Origin: Ardenticatenaceae bacterium
Lineage (GTDB): Bacteria; Chloroflexota; Anaerolineae; Promineifilales; Promineifilaceae
Reading direction: 5' to 3'
Length of the DNA stretch: 58,051 bases
Assembly (NCBI GenBank): GCA_020634435.1
Contig: JACKBS010000001.1
Coordinates: 1-58,051 of the forward strand
Positions 16,556 to 24,784 of the stretch are shown here, in pieces. The translations under genes were made by a program, and so were the position numbers. Position 1 is the first letter of the stretch; each line of letters begins with the position of its first letter. The notes below the pieces were generated by a model. The model was given only the letters and a program-made list of their open reading frames with translations, was not told the origin of the DNA and made no database searches.

Positions 16556-18502
16556 TTAACGCAGAACGACGTAAGTGGCGTAAATATCCTTGTTTGTCAG
16601 ATCAGATTGCAATGAATCCCAAACAAGTGCAGCTCTGGATTCGTCATACGGATCTTTGGCAACAAATAGGCGATCTGTAGGACGAACTATTCCCGGAGCA
16701 AATAGCGGCTGGCCCGGAGGTTGGGTACAGGTTGTACTGCCTAAATCGCATTGCGTCAGGAAGGGGCGGCCAAACCGCAGGAACTGTGTACCAGGCAATG
16801 GATCGCCAGCAGCAAAAACGGTGAAGAAGGATGCCGAAGGCGGATAGGTTCGAGCGGTCAGCAGCGGCCAGACATCTGCCCCTAAAGCGCCAGTTGTTCC
16901 GCCCCCTACTGTCTGGTTGGCGGAAATCACCTGTGGCCCCGTCCAATCTCGCCCGCCATTCTCCGACCAGGCGGCATAGACAGTATAAATATCCCGAGCA
17001 GCCGTAGCGCCACCGGAACTGTCTTCATACCAGGCGTGCCATCCCTCAGGAATTGTGAACCCATTCTCAAGCGTGAAAGGCGCTTCAAAATCCAAATTCT
17101 GGCCGATGCCATTTTGAATGGAGACTGTATCCCAGGCAACCATCGCTGGAACATCGCTGCTGTTCTGCGTACCGCGCAGGAAAATCGTGGCGCTGCTTCC
17201 ATTGGCGGGCAAGGAGAGGGCAAAGGGGGCATAAGCTGAAGGTGAAGCGGCCTCAGACCAGACAACTGTATCGGCATGGGGATTTGTGCCCCCTGTTACA
17301 TCCAGCCCAATTTGTATTGAGAATTCAGCCTCTGCTTCTTTTACAGCCAACCCCCACGCTTCAAACACGATGTCAGCGGTGGCATCATCGACTGTAATTG
17401 TTTGCCAAAGCCCTGCCGAAAAAGGGGCTGAAGCTGTGCCCACCCGAACAGCATTCAAGCCTGTGTGGATATATTCAGCATTTGCGATCTGTTCTGGAAA
17501 GAGCGGGTTAGCTGGTTCAATGACGGGTTGTTCATACGTGGGACCGATTGGGCCAATATAGGGACGCTCACTCATCCACGCTGCATAAAGCCAAAGTTGC
17601 CCATCTAACACCAGCCCATCCAGTCTGACGAATCCGGAAACAGATTCCGGCACGGGAATAACGGCCGTTGCTAACCAACCAGACAGTAAAAAGGGAGTAA
17701 TACCGTACAGCCGCACATGAAGATCATTGCCAGATAGAAAGGCCAGGGCAAAATCTCTGGAGCCAAACTCAGGAATTCCTAACCGTCCAGAGCCTGTAAT
17801 AAGGAAGGGTCGTTCGCCGGAGCCTACCAGTTCGATATTCCAATAAAATTCATACTGATGGGCGGCATGGTAGATATTGCCCTCGTGTTCGTAAATGATA
17901 TGCGCCCACTGACGAGAATCGATAGCAATTTGGGGGTTGTGCCCTTCCCCAGCGTTGGTGATAAAAGTTGTATCAGCAGGATGGGTTCCCTGGTCGGCTG
18001 CTCGATAGAAAACAACGCCTTGCCTATCATAAACAACATGAAGGCGGTTGGCAGCGCTGAAAGCCAGAGAAACTGAACTACCATAATCCACACGACGCGT
18101 CTGAAAACGGCCGCCCCCATGGGAAAGAGCAACATACACATCACCGTCTTGAATCCAGCCGACAGCTAGCATATCGTCACCAATGGCTACGGATGAAAGA
18201 TTCTGATTTGCTATATCCAATGATAAATTAACGATCTCCGCAGCGACGTAATGTTCCGGGAATTGTTCATCTGTCGTAAGGGTGGGCATCGGTGTCGGGC
18301 AGTAAATATTGTCGTTGGGAAAATTAACCTGCGTTGGTGGATTAAATAAGTTTGGGTCAGTTTGCCGAGTTGCTGTAGGAACTATTTTGATAGATTCAAT
18401 GCCACAATTTAATGCCGATGCTGGGTTCTCAGCCCCACAAGCAGTAAAAGGGAAAACAGTAGCAAGAAAAAACGTTAAGATCTTAAATCGGCTCAAATTC
18501 AT
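16556..18502 (-). CDS. lipoprotein with BNR/sialidase-like beta-propeller, first gene of the operon
   Basis: About 648 residues from the ATG at 18500-18502. That start is chosen because it puts a lipoprotein signal (FKILTFFLATVFPFTACG) at the N-terminus. Frames from ATG 18619 (with a GAGGG signal) or TTG 18637 would add about 40 residues of non-signal sequence, so the start is uncertain. The body shows repeats typical of BNR/sialidase-like propellers: DDMLAVGWIQDGDVYVAL, then RLHVVYDRQGVVFYRA, then WAHIIYEHEGNIYHA, and later WSENGGRDWTGPQVIS, an Asp-box-like segment. No catalytic set can be assigned. It is separated from the quorum-sensing kinase gene by a terminator, and a 42-bp element shared with the comX-like promoter region lies upstream. 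Confidence 0.7.
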   Translation of the reverse strand: MNLSRFKILTFFLATVFPFTACGAENPASALNCGIESIKIVPTATRQTDPNLFNPPTQVNFPNDNIYCPTPMPTLTTDEQFPEHYVAAEIVNLSLDIANQNLSSVAIGDDMLAVGWIQDGDVYVALSHGGGRFQTRRVDYGSSVSLAFSAANRLHVVYDRQGVVFYRAADQGTHPADTTFITNAGEGHNPQIAIDSRQWAHIIYEHEGNIYHAAHQYEFYWNIELVGSGERPFLITGSGRLGIPEFGSRDFALAFLSGNDLHVRLYGITPFLLSGWLATAVIPVPESVSGFVRLDGLVLDGQLWLYAAWMSERPYIGPIGPTYEQPVIEPANPLFPEQIANAEYIHTGLNAVRVGTASAPFSAGLWQTITVDDATADIVFEAWGLAVKEAEAEFSIQIGLDVTGGTNPHADTVVWSEAASPSAYAPFALSLPANGSSATIFLRGTQNSSDVPAMVAWDTVSIQNGIGQNLDFEAPFTLENGFTIPEGWHAWYEDSSGGATAARDIYTVYAAWSENGGRDWTGPQVISANQTVGGGTTGALGADVWPLLTARTYPPSASFFTVFAAGDPLPGTQFLRFGRPFLTQCDLGSTTCTQPPGQPLFAPGIVRPTDRLFVAKDPYDESRAALVWDSLQSDLTNKDIYATYVVLR

Positions 18503-18780
18503 TCCCTTGCGCACAAGTCTCAACAGGGTGCGTTTGTCAATAAACACACCATCCATTCTTGGAAAATAAAACATCCTAGAAACTGTACCTATAGCCTGAA
18601 CATCATGATTCTTACCCATTAAATTTCTTTCCCTCAATTTTTGATAGCGTTAAGCTTGATTAATCAGCTCTTACTGTTACCAAAGATTCCAGCCAAGAAT
18701 TCATCCTGTGAATGAACTTGTTGAAGGTAATCGTAAATCCAAAGGTGATAAGCAGCTATGGAATTTTCCCCCCATTTTTT

Positions 18781-18822
18781 AATGGCATATCGCTACCAAT
18801 TTACATAGGAGCTAGATGCTAC
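18781..18822 (-). promoter_or_regulatory. 42-bp element shared with the comX-like upstream region
   Basis: This segment and 22602-22643 match at 28 of 42 positions without gaps. The two ends are identical: GTAGCATCTA and TGCCATT on the minus strand. It lies upstream of the first gene of the secretion operon. It may be an operator for the response regulator of the neighbouring cluster. The role is inference; the match is seen directly. Confidence 0.5.
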
Positions 18823-18845
18823 AATTTTTATCTTTAAACAAACGC

Positions 18846-18875
18846 AAAAAAGCCCAGCCCTCAAATCAAGGGCTG
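18846..18875 (-). terminator. rho-independent terminator after the comP-like gene
   Basis: On the minus strand a perfect 7-bp stem, CAGCCCT / AGGGCTG with a 7-base loop (18855-18875), is followed within three bases by six T (18846-18851). It lies 30 bases after the kinase stop, so it should end the comA-X-Q-P-like transcript and separate it from the secretion operon. Confidence 0.85.
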
Positions 18876-18905
18876 AGACTATTTAACAATGTCGGTATGT
18901 TTTTT

Positions 18906-21176
18906 CTAGATAGGTAAAGTTAATTTGACGCGAGTACCAGCTGGATTCCCCTGTTCCAATAACAATGTACCACCACCAATGGAGGCCCAACGGTACATGT
19001 CGGTAATGCCTATGTGATGCAACCGAAGAAGCTCTGTGATTGACTGGGAGGTCGTAATCCCGATACCATCATCTTCAATTTCTAGAGCCATATTATTTTC
19101 ACAATAGGTTAGAGTCACCGAGACCTTACTACATTGAGCATGTTTGCTTATATTATTTAAGGCTTCGGTAAGAATGTAATAGAAAGCTGATTTTGTCTGC
19201 TCGGTAGCCTGCTTTTCACTGGAAATATCAGTTTGCAAGGTAACCAGGATATTTTCGTGGGTTTCTTCAAAATTTCTGACAACTTGTCGAACTATCCACT
19301 CAATTGATTCCTTTAGGGCAGGTGGGCGAAGATCCGCAATTATTCGCCGCAAATCGTTTGTTACACGTCGAATAGCATGTGACGCACTCTGAATAGTTTC
19401 ATCCGAGGTGTTAGACTGTAATTGCATCATTACAGCAGTTAATGTATGTAATGGCTCATTGTGAATTTCAGTAGCTATTTTTTGTCGCTGCCTTTCCTTC
19501 TCGTACAACATGCGACTTGAAGAAGCCTGCATCATTTCCATCAAATTAACAACTAGTAAACCAAAAGCGAACAAATCAGCGATTTTCTGCAAAGCTTCAA
19601 CTTGACGGGTGTTAAAATAGCCGTGTACTGGACGAGAAAGTAGATATATTCCTATCGTGTCACCACGGGCTGCAATTGGCAAGCTCATCTCAACCCAAGC
19701 TGGCAAATGGTGAAACATTTGTGGTGACCTCGAACGCAGCTGAAGAGTCTCTGGGCAATGAGATATCGGAATGGTTATTTCCTTCATATTTCCAACGAAG
19801 AAAGCATAATGATTATCGGTTCTAACCAGAATTGTTGTTTGCGGAATTTGTAAACAAGTGGCAACCTCAAAAATCATGTCGGAAATAGTTGATGGCTCTG
19901 GATTTGCAGATAATCTTGCTTGGGCCGTAGCAAAAGAGAAAAAGTCCAATCCATCACGACCATAAAACAAAAGCTCTACAAATGCTTGCACGTGCTTTTG
20001 ACCTACAATAACAAAACCAAACAAAGCAAATATAAATGCACCTTTTCCAATTTCACCAGGACGAATCTGAAAAACTTCATTCAACAAATACATAGCCATA
20101 AAATAGGCCATACCTACAGACAGGATCATAATAACTAGAGTTATAATGCGGCTAAATATGGGTTCTAAAACAAGGTGCCCTTGTCGATGTAGTACAAAGA
20201 AATAGCCAACTGGAGCTAGTAGCAGTAGGCTATAAATGAATGGATAAGGCACAAAGATATTTTGGCTAACCGGGAGAATCACAAGAGTAAAAAGTGGAAA
20301 GAATGCTAAAAGAATAAAAACGAATAAGATAAGCAGCTGTTGCCGTTCATAGGAACCCTTAGGAGCTTTTAATAGCCGCCCAAACAAAATTGCTACTGAG
20401 AATAAGATAGCTGTACCGGTGCTAATAGTTAAAATTGTGACTAATTGAAATCCTAAAATTTTTTGAAAACTCAGAGTCGGATATAAAAATATAACTTCAA
20501 CAGTCTCCATAGTGGCCAAAATAAGCAAAAAGATGAAAACTGCTCCTAGCATTTTTTTGGCTAAACCATTCAATGGTTTAGAGCGAGGCAGGAAACCAAG
20601 ATACAATACAATCAGGGGAAACAACCAAATAAGCACTTGGCCAACCAGCCAGGCTCCGAAGGCACCCAACTGCGACGGACCAGGACTCACGATACCTGCA
20701 GCAGTTAGTTGGAAACTCAAGCCAACTAGTACCGGATCTCTTTGTCCTGATCGTGCAAACACTACAGATAAAAAACCAAGAGACCACATTGCTATTGAGA
20801 GAATGCCAGTAGAAATGCGCCATACGTCATAGAATGAGCTATGAATAGTAGGCACATCTTGGGAAACAACTACATTTCCCCGTATAAGAGTTAAATTGTA
20901 GAAACTTTTAATGGGTGGTGAAAAAATTTCCTCTCCACGTTGGACAGGACGGCCGTCAATAGCTAACACTATATCACCAGAAATTAAGTACAATTGATAT
21001 GCTTCATCGACAACTTCAAGCACCTCCATTTCTGTTTCATTTTGCCATCCGATCATTAAGATCAAGGGTGGTAATGCGCTCCAAGTATAGATTATAAAAT
21101 AGAGGGTGGTTAACAAGAGGCCGAATGACAGTAGAAGGCGATATTTATAAATCATGTCTTCATAAAACGGTTTCAA
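18906..21176 (-). CDS. ComP-like multi-TM sensor histidine kinase
   Basis: 756 residues, close to the roughly 770 of Bacillus ComP. TM1 (about 13-33) is followed by an extracytoplasmic PDZ-like loop (LISGDIVLAIDGRPVQRGEE). About seven to nine further helices follow to about residue 390, then a GAF-like linker. The kinase core has an H-box TEIHNEPLHTLTAVM (phospho-acceptor His about 572), LTEALNNISKHAQ (N-box) and EIEDDGIGI (G-box), which is the HisKA_3/HATPase_c type that pairs with LuxR-type regulators. This is the ComP domain order. The TTG start at 21176 overlaps the stop of the comQ-like gene; an ATG at 21155, four bases after that stop, is the alternative. It would sense a prenylated peptide outside the cell and phosphorylate the comA-like protein encoded at the head of the cluster. 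Confidence 0.75.
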   Translation of the reverse strand: MKPFYEDMIYKYRLLLSFGLLLTTLYFIIYTWSALPPLILMIGWQNETEMEVLEVVDEAYQLYLISGDIVLAIDGRPVQRGEEIFSPPIKSFYNLTLIRGNVVVSQDVPTIHSSFYDVWRISTGILSIAMWSLGFLSVVFARSGQRDPVLVGLSFQLTAAGIVSPGPSQLGAFGAWLVGQVLIWLFPLIVLYLGFLPRSKPLNGLAKKMLGAVFIFLLILATMETVEVIFLYPTLSFQKILGFQLVTILTISTGTAILFSVAILFGRLLKAPKGSYERQQLLILFVFILLAFFPLFTLVILPVSQNIFVPYPFIYSLLLLAPVGYFFVLHRQGHLVLEPIFSRIITLVIMILSVGMAYFMAMYLLNEVFQIRPGEIGKGAFIFALFGFVIVGQKHVQAFVELLFYGRDGLDFFSFATAQARLSANPEPSTISDMIFEVATCLQIPQTTILVRTDNHYAFFVGNMKEITIPISHCPETLQLRSRSPQMFHHLPAWVEMSLPIAARGDTIGIYLLSRPVHGYFNTRQVEALQKIADLFAFGLLVVNLMEMMQASSSRMLYEKERQRQKIATEIHNEPLHTLTAVMMQLQSNTSDETIQSASHAIRRVTNDLRRIIADLRPPALKESIEWIVRQVVRNFEETHENILVTLQTDISSEKQATEQTKSAFYYILTEALNNISKHAQCSKVSVTLTYCENNMALEIEDDGIGITTSQSITELLRLHHIGITDMYRWASIGGGTLLLEQGNPAGTRVKLTLPI

Positions 21177-22095
21177 AATATGTTGAAAAAAGTGGTTTTA
21201 ATCCGGGAAAATTGCTGAATATAGTCATAGCCTGAAGTTGGTAAGCTCTGACTAAACGCTTGCACTCAATAATTGCACCCATGCTTTCAAGAATATTGCA
21301 AACCGTTTGGATTTGATTGTCATCGAGACTCCTTCTACTAACGAGTTGTTTGAGCTGCAAGTGATTTGGATGAGAAATTTTTAACAGACCCTCAATGACA
21401 GGTAAAGTGTAGAGGCCTTTTGATAAGTCATCTACTAAATCTGTACAATCATCTGCGATTTGGGCAGCCATGCCCCACGCTAATCCAAACTCTTTTAGCA
21501 AATCTAGTTTTTCGAGATTGTCCGTTGCTAATCGTCCACCCATCCAAACTCCGGTCGCAATAATGACAGCGGCTTTTTGAATTATCAGCTCAAAATATTC
21601 TGTCCGTGAAGCAAGATGACCTTCTTTTTTTTCAGAAGCTTGTGCATTAGCCGCTGTAAAAGTTACCCGACCCAGTGCATCAAGAATATCTAACAAAATA
21701 TTTTTTGAGATAGGTGCATCGACTAAAATAAAGTTTGCTGCTCCTATAGCAGCAACTGCCGCATTAGCGTTTGGCATATTGGCATTATCCTGAGCGTCAT
21801 CCAAAAGATGAGCTGCAGCTAAGTAAAGCACCCAACCTGCAGCTACATAAATCGCATCTTGGTAGGGCCGTCCACTAAATCCCATATAAACCATCAGAGG
21901 AAGCAAATCTTGTTTAATTGTTACTAAATGCTGCCTACGCTCATACAAATACTGAAAGATGATCTCGTTACAAATGCCGGTCATGGAGGCAAAATTCGCT
22001 TCTATGAAAAGTAACAAATCATCATAGATTGCAACAAAGTCTACGTCTGAAGCGGAAAAATTTGATGCGTTGGGATTATTTTTTTTGTGGCTCAA
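21160..22095 (-). CDS. ComQ-like polyprenyl synthase / peptide prenyltransferase
   Basis: 311 residues of the trans-prenyl-diphosphate-synthase fold. Two aspartate-rich motifs are visible: LLDDAQDN (about residues 98-104, DDxxD) and AQIADDCTDLVDD (about 210-222). Helical segments between them are typical of the family. ComQ proteins of Bacillus are members of this fold that add a geranyl or farnesyl group to a Trp of pre-ComX. Ordinary isoprenoid synthases keep additional Arg/Lys motifs (e.g. an FARM-following RRG) that I do not see here, which favours a specialised role. A TTG start follows a run of G plus GAG; no ATG is well placed. It lies between the peptide gene and the kinase gene, so joint action is likely. 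A plain isoprenoid synthase remains possible. Confidence 0.75.
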   Translation of the reverse strand: MSHKKNNPNASNFSASDVDFVAIYDDLLLFIEANFASMTGICNEIIFQYLYERRQHLVTIKQDLLPLMVYMGFSGRPYQDAIYVAAGWVLYLAAAHLLDDAQDNANMPNANAAVAAIGAANFILVDAPISKNILLDILDALGRVTFTAANAQASEKKEGHLASRTEYFELIIQKAAVIIATGVWMGGRLATDNLEKLDLLKEFGLAWGMAAQIADDCTDLVDDLSKGLYTLPVIEGLLKISHPNHLQLKQLVSRRSLDDNQIQTVCNILESMGAIIECKRLVRAYQLQAMTIFSNFPGLKPLFSTYFETVL

Positions 22096-22148
22096 GCTCC
22101 CCCCCAGAATCTTTTCCCAAGATTGTAAGCGACTGTATTTATTACTTG

Positions 22149-22161
22149 GCTATGCCATAGC
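22149..22161. repeat. 13-bp palindrome upstream of comQ-like gene
   Basis: GCTATG-C-CATAGC, six-base arms around one base, lies 54 bases upstream of the comQ-like start in the 193-bp gap after the peptide gene. Possible operator or a short RNA structure. No other signal of note was seen in this gap. Confidence 0.35.
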
Positions 22162-22288
22162 TTTCGCAGTGCAAATTTTCAACAAAATTCAATCCTAATC
22201 AACCTAAAGAGAATACGAATGATAAATGTCTTTAATTTGCTCAAGTATTCTGATGGGAAAGGCTTAATAAGGTAGTTTGGCTCAAAAA

Positions 22289-22528
22289 TCACAGCAAACA
22301 CCCCCCATTACCCCAACACCCTCCGTCAGGTAAAAATTTATCCATAAGCACCAGAAAACCTGAAGCTGCAATAGAGGATGAAATTAGCAGCAGGTGATAG
22401 GGTATTTGCAATTGCTGAGAAGACAACTGTTCTTCTACCATATTGTCCTGAATCCAAGAAAACAGTGTATTGGATTTTGTAGCTAACTCAACAACTTCTT
22501 GTTTTTCAAAAACGAATCGTTGTTTCAT
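22289..22528 (-). CDS. candidate ComX-like pheromone precursor (79 aa)
   Basis: 79 residues from the ATG at 22526-22528, which has AAGGA nine bases upstream; the frame extends to 22585 without a better signal. Residues 1-40 are charged and helical (FEKQEVVELATKSN). Residues 42-62 are hydrophobic (YHLLLISSSIAASGFLVLM). The tail is striking: LPDGGCWGNGGCLL, with Trp72 between Cys71 and Cys77 and many Gly. In Bacillus, ComX precursors are 52-78 residues long, and a Trp near the C-terminus is prenylated by ComQ; the mature pheromone is the last five to ten residues. Size, C-terminal Trp and adjacency to a ComQ-like gene fit. Similarity to known ComX is nil by eye, as is usual for this fast-evolving gene. 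Alternatives: a RiPP bacteriocin or a Cys-prenylated peptide. Confidence 0.6.
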   Translation of the reverse strand: MKQRFVFEKQEVVELATKSNTLFSWIQDNMVEEQLSSQQLQIPYHLLLISSSIAASGFLVLMDKFLPDGGCWGNGGCLL

Positions 22529-22601
22529 ATTTGAAGTTCCTTCTTGAATTAAATTGTAAAATTGATGTGAATCTATTTGTAACAATTATTCATATCACGC
22601 C

Positions 22602-22643
22602 AATGGCACTTATATGCACGTTTTTATAGCACTTAGATGCTAC
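22602..22643 (-). promoter_or_regulatory. tandem dyad element upstream of the comX-like gene
   Basis: Two direct copies of an imperfect dyad, GCACTTATATGC (22606-22617) and GCACTTAGATGC (22629-22640), differ at one base and start 23 bp apart, about two helical turns. They lie 74 to 115 bases upstream of the comX-like start. The whole 42-bp segment recurs at 18781-18822. Paired sites at this spacing are typical of dimeric LuxR-type regulators. Confidence 0.5.
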
Positions 22644-22733
22644 TATGATCCAATACACTAACTTCGAATAGTTCACTTCATACGGTTCTTGGAAAGAGCA
22701 ACTTAAGATCAATAACCCACTTCAATACCATGC

Positions 22734-23417
22734 TTAACCAATAATGGACTTAACATCCACTAATCGCATGCGCATAGCCTTGATTATGCATGCCTCCATG
22801 TTCGGAACATTCATAGCTTCAAAAATCGCGGTTATATGTTTCTGCAATGTGCTTTTAGAAATATAAAGGCTTTCCGCTAATGCTTCGCGTGTAGCCTCCG
22901 GGGAACGCATTATCGCTCGCAACACATTCAGTTGCTGATCAGTTAGCTCCCTTTTTTGTCTGATTTTTGGTGCTGCATAAATAATCTCTTTGACCTCGGG
23001 AGAGAAATACAAAAGTCCAGTGTGAATCATTTCTACAGCAGTTCCAAGCGTCCGTGCAAAATCATCGGTCTTCAGCATGTAACCTTTGACGCCAACTTCT
23101 GCTAAGCTCTGAATTGTTTGAACATCATTTTCTTGGGAGATGACGATAACTGAAGTTGTGTTGTATTTTTCTATAGCTTTTTTGAGTGTAGTTATCGGTT
23201 CAAAAAGAATGCCCTTGGGGTCATTAGCATTTCCAGGCATTTGCAGATCAGTAAGCAATACATCTGGCCTATGCTCTGCTAGCAGCTCCATTATGTGATT
23301 ACCAGCACTTCCCTCACCTACTACAGAAATATTTTGGTTTATCCCCAGTAAACTGATGATGCCCTTGCGAGAAACAAAGTGATCATCCACAACCACAACG
23401 CGAATAACTGTATCCAT
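22734..23417 (-). CDS. ComA-like response regulator (REC + LuxR HTH)
   Basis: 227 residues. The receiver domain has VVVVDDHFVSRKG (acidic pair), LLTDLQMPGN (phospho-acceptor Asp in TDLQMP, about residue 57), VIVISQEN and GYMLKTDD (switch Lys). It is followed by a LuxR/GerE-type helix-turn-helix: RELTDQQLNVLRAIM, then ALAESLYISKSTLQKHITA. NarL-family regulators of this kind pair with HisKA_3 kinases such as the comP-like protein here. It is the first gene of the cluster; in Bacillus comA is the last, so the order is rearranged. The start has only a weak Shine-Dalgarno, but an 8-bp stem-loop sits 12 bases upstream. A 148-bp gap separates it from the comX-like gene. Inferred targets are the two 42-bp elements. 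Confidence 0.8.
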   Translation of the reverse strand: MDTVIRVVVVDDHFVSRKGIISLLGINQNISVVGEGSAGNHIMELLAEHRPDVLLTDLQMPGNANDPKGILFEPITTLKKAIEKYNTTSVIVISQENDVQTIQSLAEVGVKGYMLKTDDFARTLGTAVEMIHTGLLYFSPEVKEIIYAAPKIRQKRELTDQQLNVLRAIMRSPEATREALAESLYISKSTLQKHITAIFEAMNVPNMEACIIKAMRMRLVDVKSIIG

Positions 23418-23428
23418 TTTCGATGTCT

Positions 23429-23453
23429 ATAACTGAACAAAATGCTCAGTTAT
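23429..23453 (-). promoter_or_regulatory. stem-loop or operator just upstream of the comA-like gene
   Basis: Perfect 8-bp inverted repeat ATAACTGA / TCAGTTAT with a 9-base loop. It begins 12 bases before the comA-like ATG. In the mRNA it would occupy the ribosome entry region; in the DNA it could bind a dimeric regulator. Which of the two cannot be told from sequence. Confidence 0.45.
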
Positions 23454-23683
23454 CTTGCTCCATTGATGATATAGTAACCGGCGAAAGTACATCAAATTAC
23501 ACAGCCCTGCAATAGGAGTCCTGGTACCGTGATTGTTTTAACTAAATCCTTGTGCTAAAAACTGCGGTTAACCTAGCATAAAAACTAAAAATGATGATTA
23601 TTTGATAGTCAACGGTACCAAAAATTTGAATGAGTCTGCAATCGTTGACACCTAACATTTCTACCAACACTCGAAATATAAAA

Positions 23684-24631
23684 ATGATAATCAGAGAATT
23701 TAAATACACAGATCTCAATGCTCTTGTTGAAATTGCCAAGGTATCTTTTGCTGATGAATATGCTGCCAACGGGCAATCACCAACCAGTTATATAAACCAA
23801 ATTAAAACCGTCACTCGGGGACGAATGATTCCTTTTAGAATAATATCTGCCCTAGCGGGTATTAAATGGAGATTATTTGTAGCTGAAGTAGATGACCAAG
23901 TTGTTGGGTGTGGAAGCTACTTAGGAAGACAACAAATAGAATTAGCTAATCTTATGGTTCACCCTCAATATAGGCGGCAAGGGATTGGGCAGGCATTACT
24001 AAAAACGCGACTCCAATATATACATAAAGAGGGTCATGCTTATGCAAAAACGACTGTCTTAGCTTCCAACGAAGCTTCGTTAAGCAACCTACGCAAACAA
24101 GGGTTTGAAGTATTTGATCAATTCAAGATTTTTGAAACAGACATTCCGTTACAGTATTTTTCATCTAGTATGTCCACCGAGATTTATTCGCGACCTGTAC
24201 AGCAAACGGACCTTTCAGTCTTTATGGAATTAGAAAGACAAATTTCCAATCCCGTTTGGCTGCACATCCAAGGCACTGCAGCAGCAAATTATTTTCCCTC
24301 GCTTTGGGAAAGACTTTTGCAAAAGTTCGCAGGCTCACACAGATGGGTACATATATTCATGAAAAATAGCCAAGTAATTGGGTTTTTGTCCATCAACACC
24401 TCAAATGACCAAACAACGGGTGCTATCTTTCGACCGGTTATCAGTCAAGAAAATATTGCTTATTTACCTCAAATGCTACACGAAGCTTCAATATGGTTGA
24501 GGGACAGGAAGAAGAAAAAAATACGTATCGGAGTTCCACTTGATCGCGAATACTTGGTTAAAGAATTGAAGAATAGTGGCTGGGAAGAAACAATAGCTTG
24601 GGTCCAACTGGTAAAGTGGCTTAATAATTAA
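23684..24631 (+). CDS. tandem GNAT-fold N-acetyltransferase
   Basis: About 315 residues from the ATG at 23684 (MIIREFKYTDLNALVEIA); an upstream ATG at 23630 adds 18 residues of atypical sequence. The N-terminal GNAT domain is complete: a beta strand pattern with WRLFVAEVDDQVVGCGSY, then LANLMVHPQYRRQGIGQALL, whose R-R-Q-G-I-G is the acetyl-CoA pyrophosphate-binding motif A, then the N-E-A-S-x(3)-L helix motif and GFEVFDQFKIFE. The second half (about residues 165-310) has GNAT-like spacing (QVIGFLSINTS) but no clear motif A, so it is probably degenerate. The substrate cannot be predicted. It is divergent from the comA-like gene across 266 bp and AT-rich like that cluster, so it may have travelled with it. 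No evidence ties it to pheromone processing. Confidence 0.75.
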   Translation: MIIREFKYTDLNALVEIAKVSFADEYAANGQSPTSYINQIKTVTRGRMIPFRIISALAGIKWRLFVAEVDDQVVGCGSYLGRQQIELANLMVHPQYRRQGIGQALLKTRLQYIHKEGHAYAKTTVLASNEASLSNLRKQGFEVFDQFKIFETDIPLQYFSSSMSTEIYSRPVQQTDLSVFMELERQISNPVWLHIQGTAAANYFPSLWERLLQKFAGSHRWVHIFMKNSQVIGFLSINTSNDQTTGAIFRPVISQENIAYLPQMLHEASIWLRDRKKKKIRIGVPLDREYLVKELKNSGWEETIAWVQLVKWLNN

Positions 24632-24784
24632 ATAACTGTTCTTCTCTTCACCATTTTCACTCTTATTTACTTACAATAAATCCATTGCTTTAATTCAAGC
24701 AGTAATTCCAGGCTTTCAAACTTCACGCTTCATTCACGGTAGAAATCCGCCCCCTTGTGTTATATTTCCGACCCGCTGGGTGTG

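Noticed and set aside
16556..18502. Sialidase enzyme
   Set aside because: Only Asp-box-like and propeller segments are seen; no catalytic Arg triad or Glu/Tyr pair can be located, so an enzymatic call is not supported.
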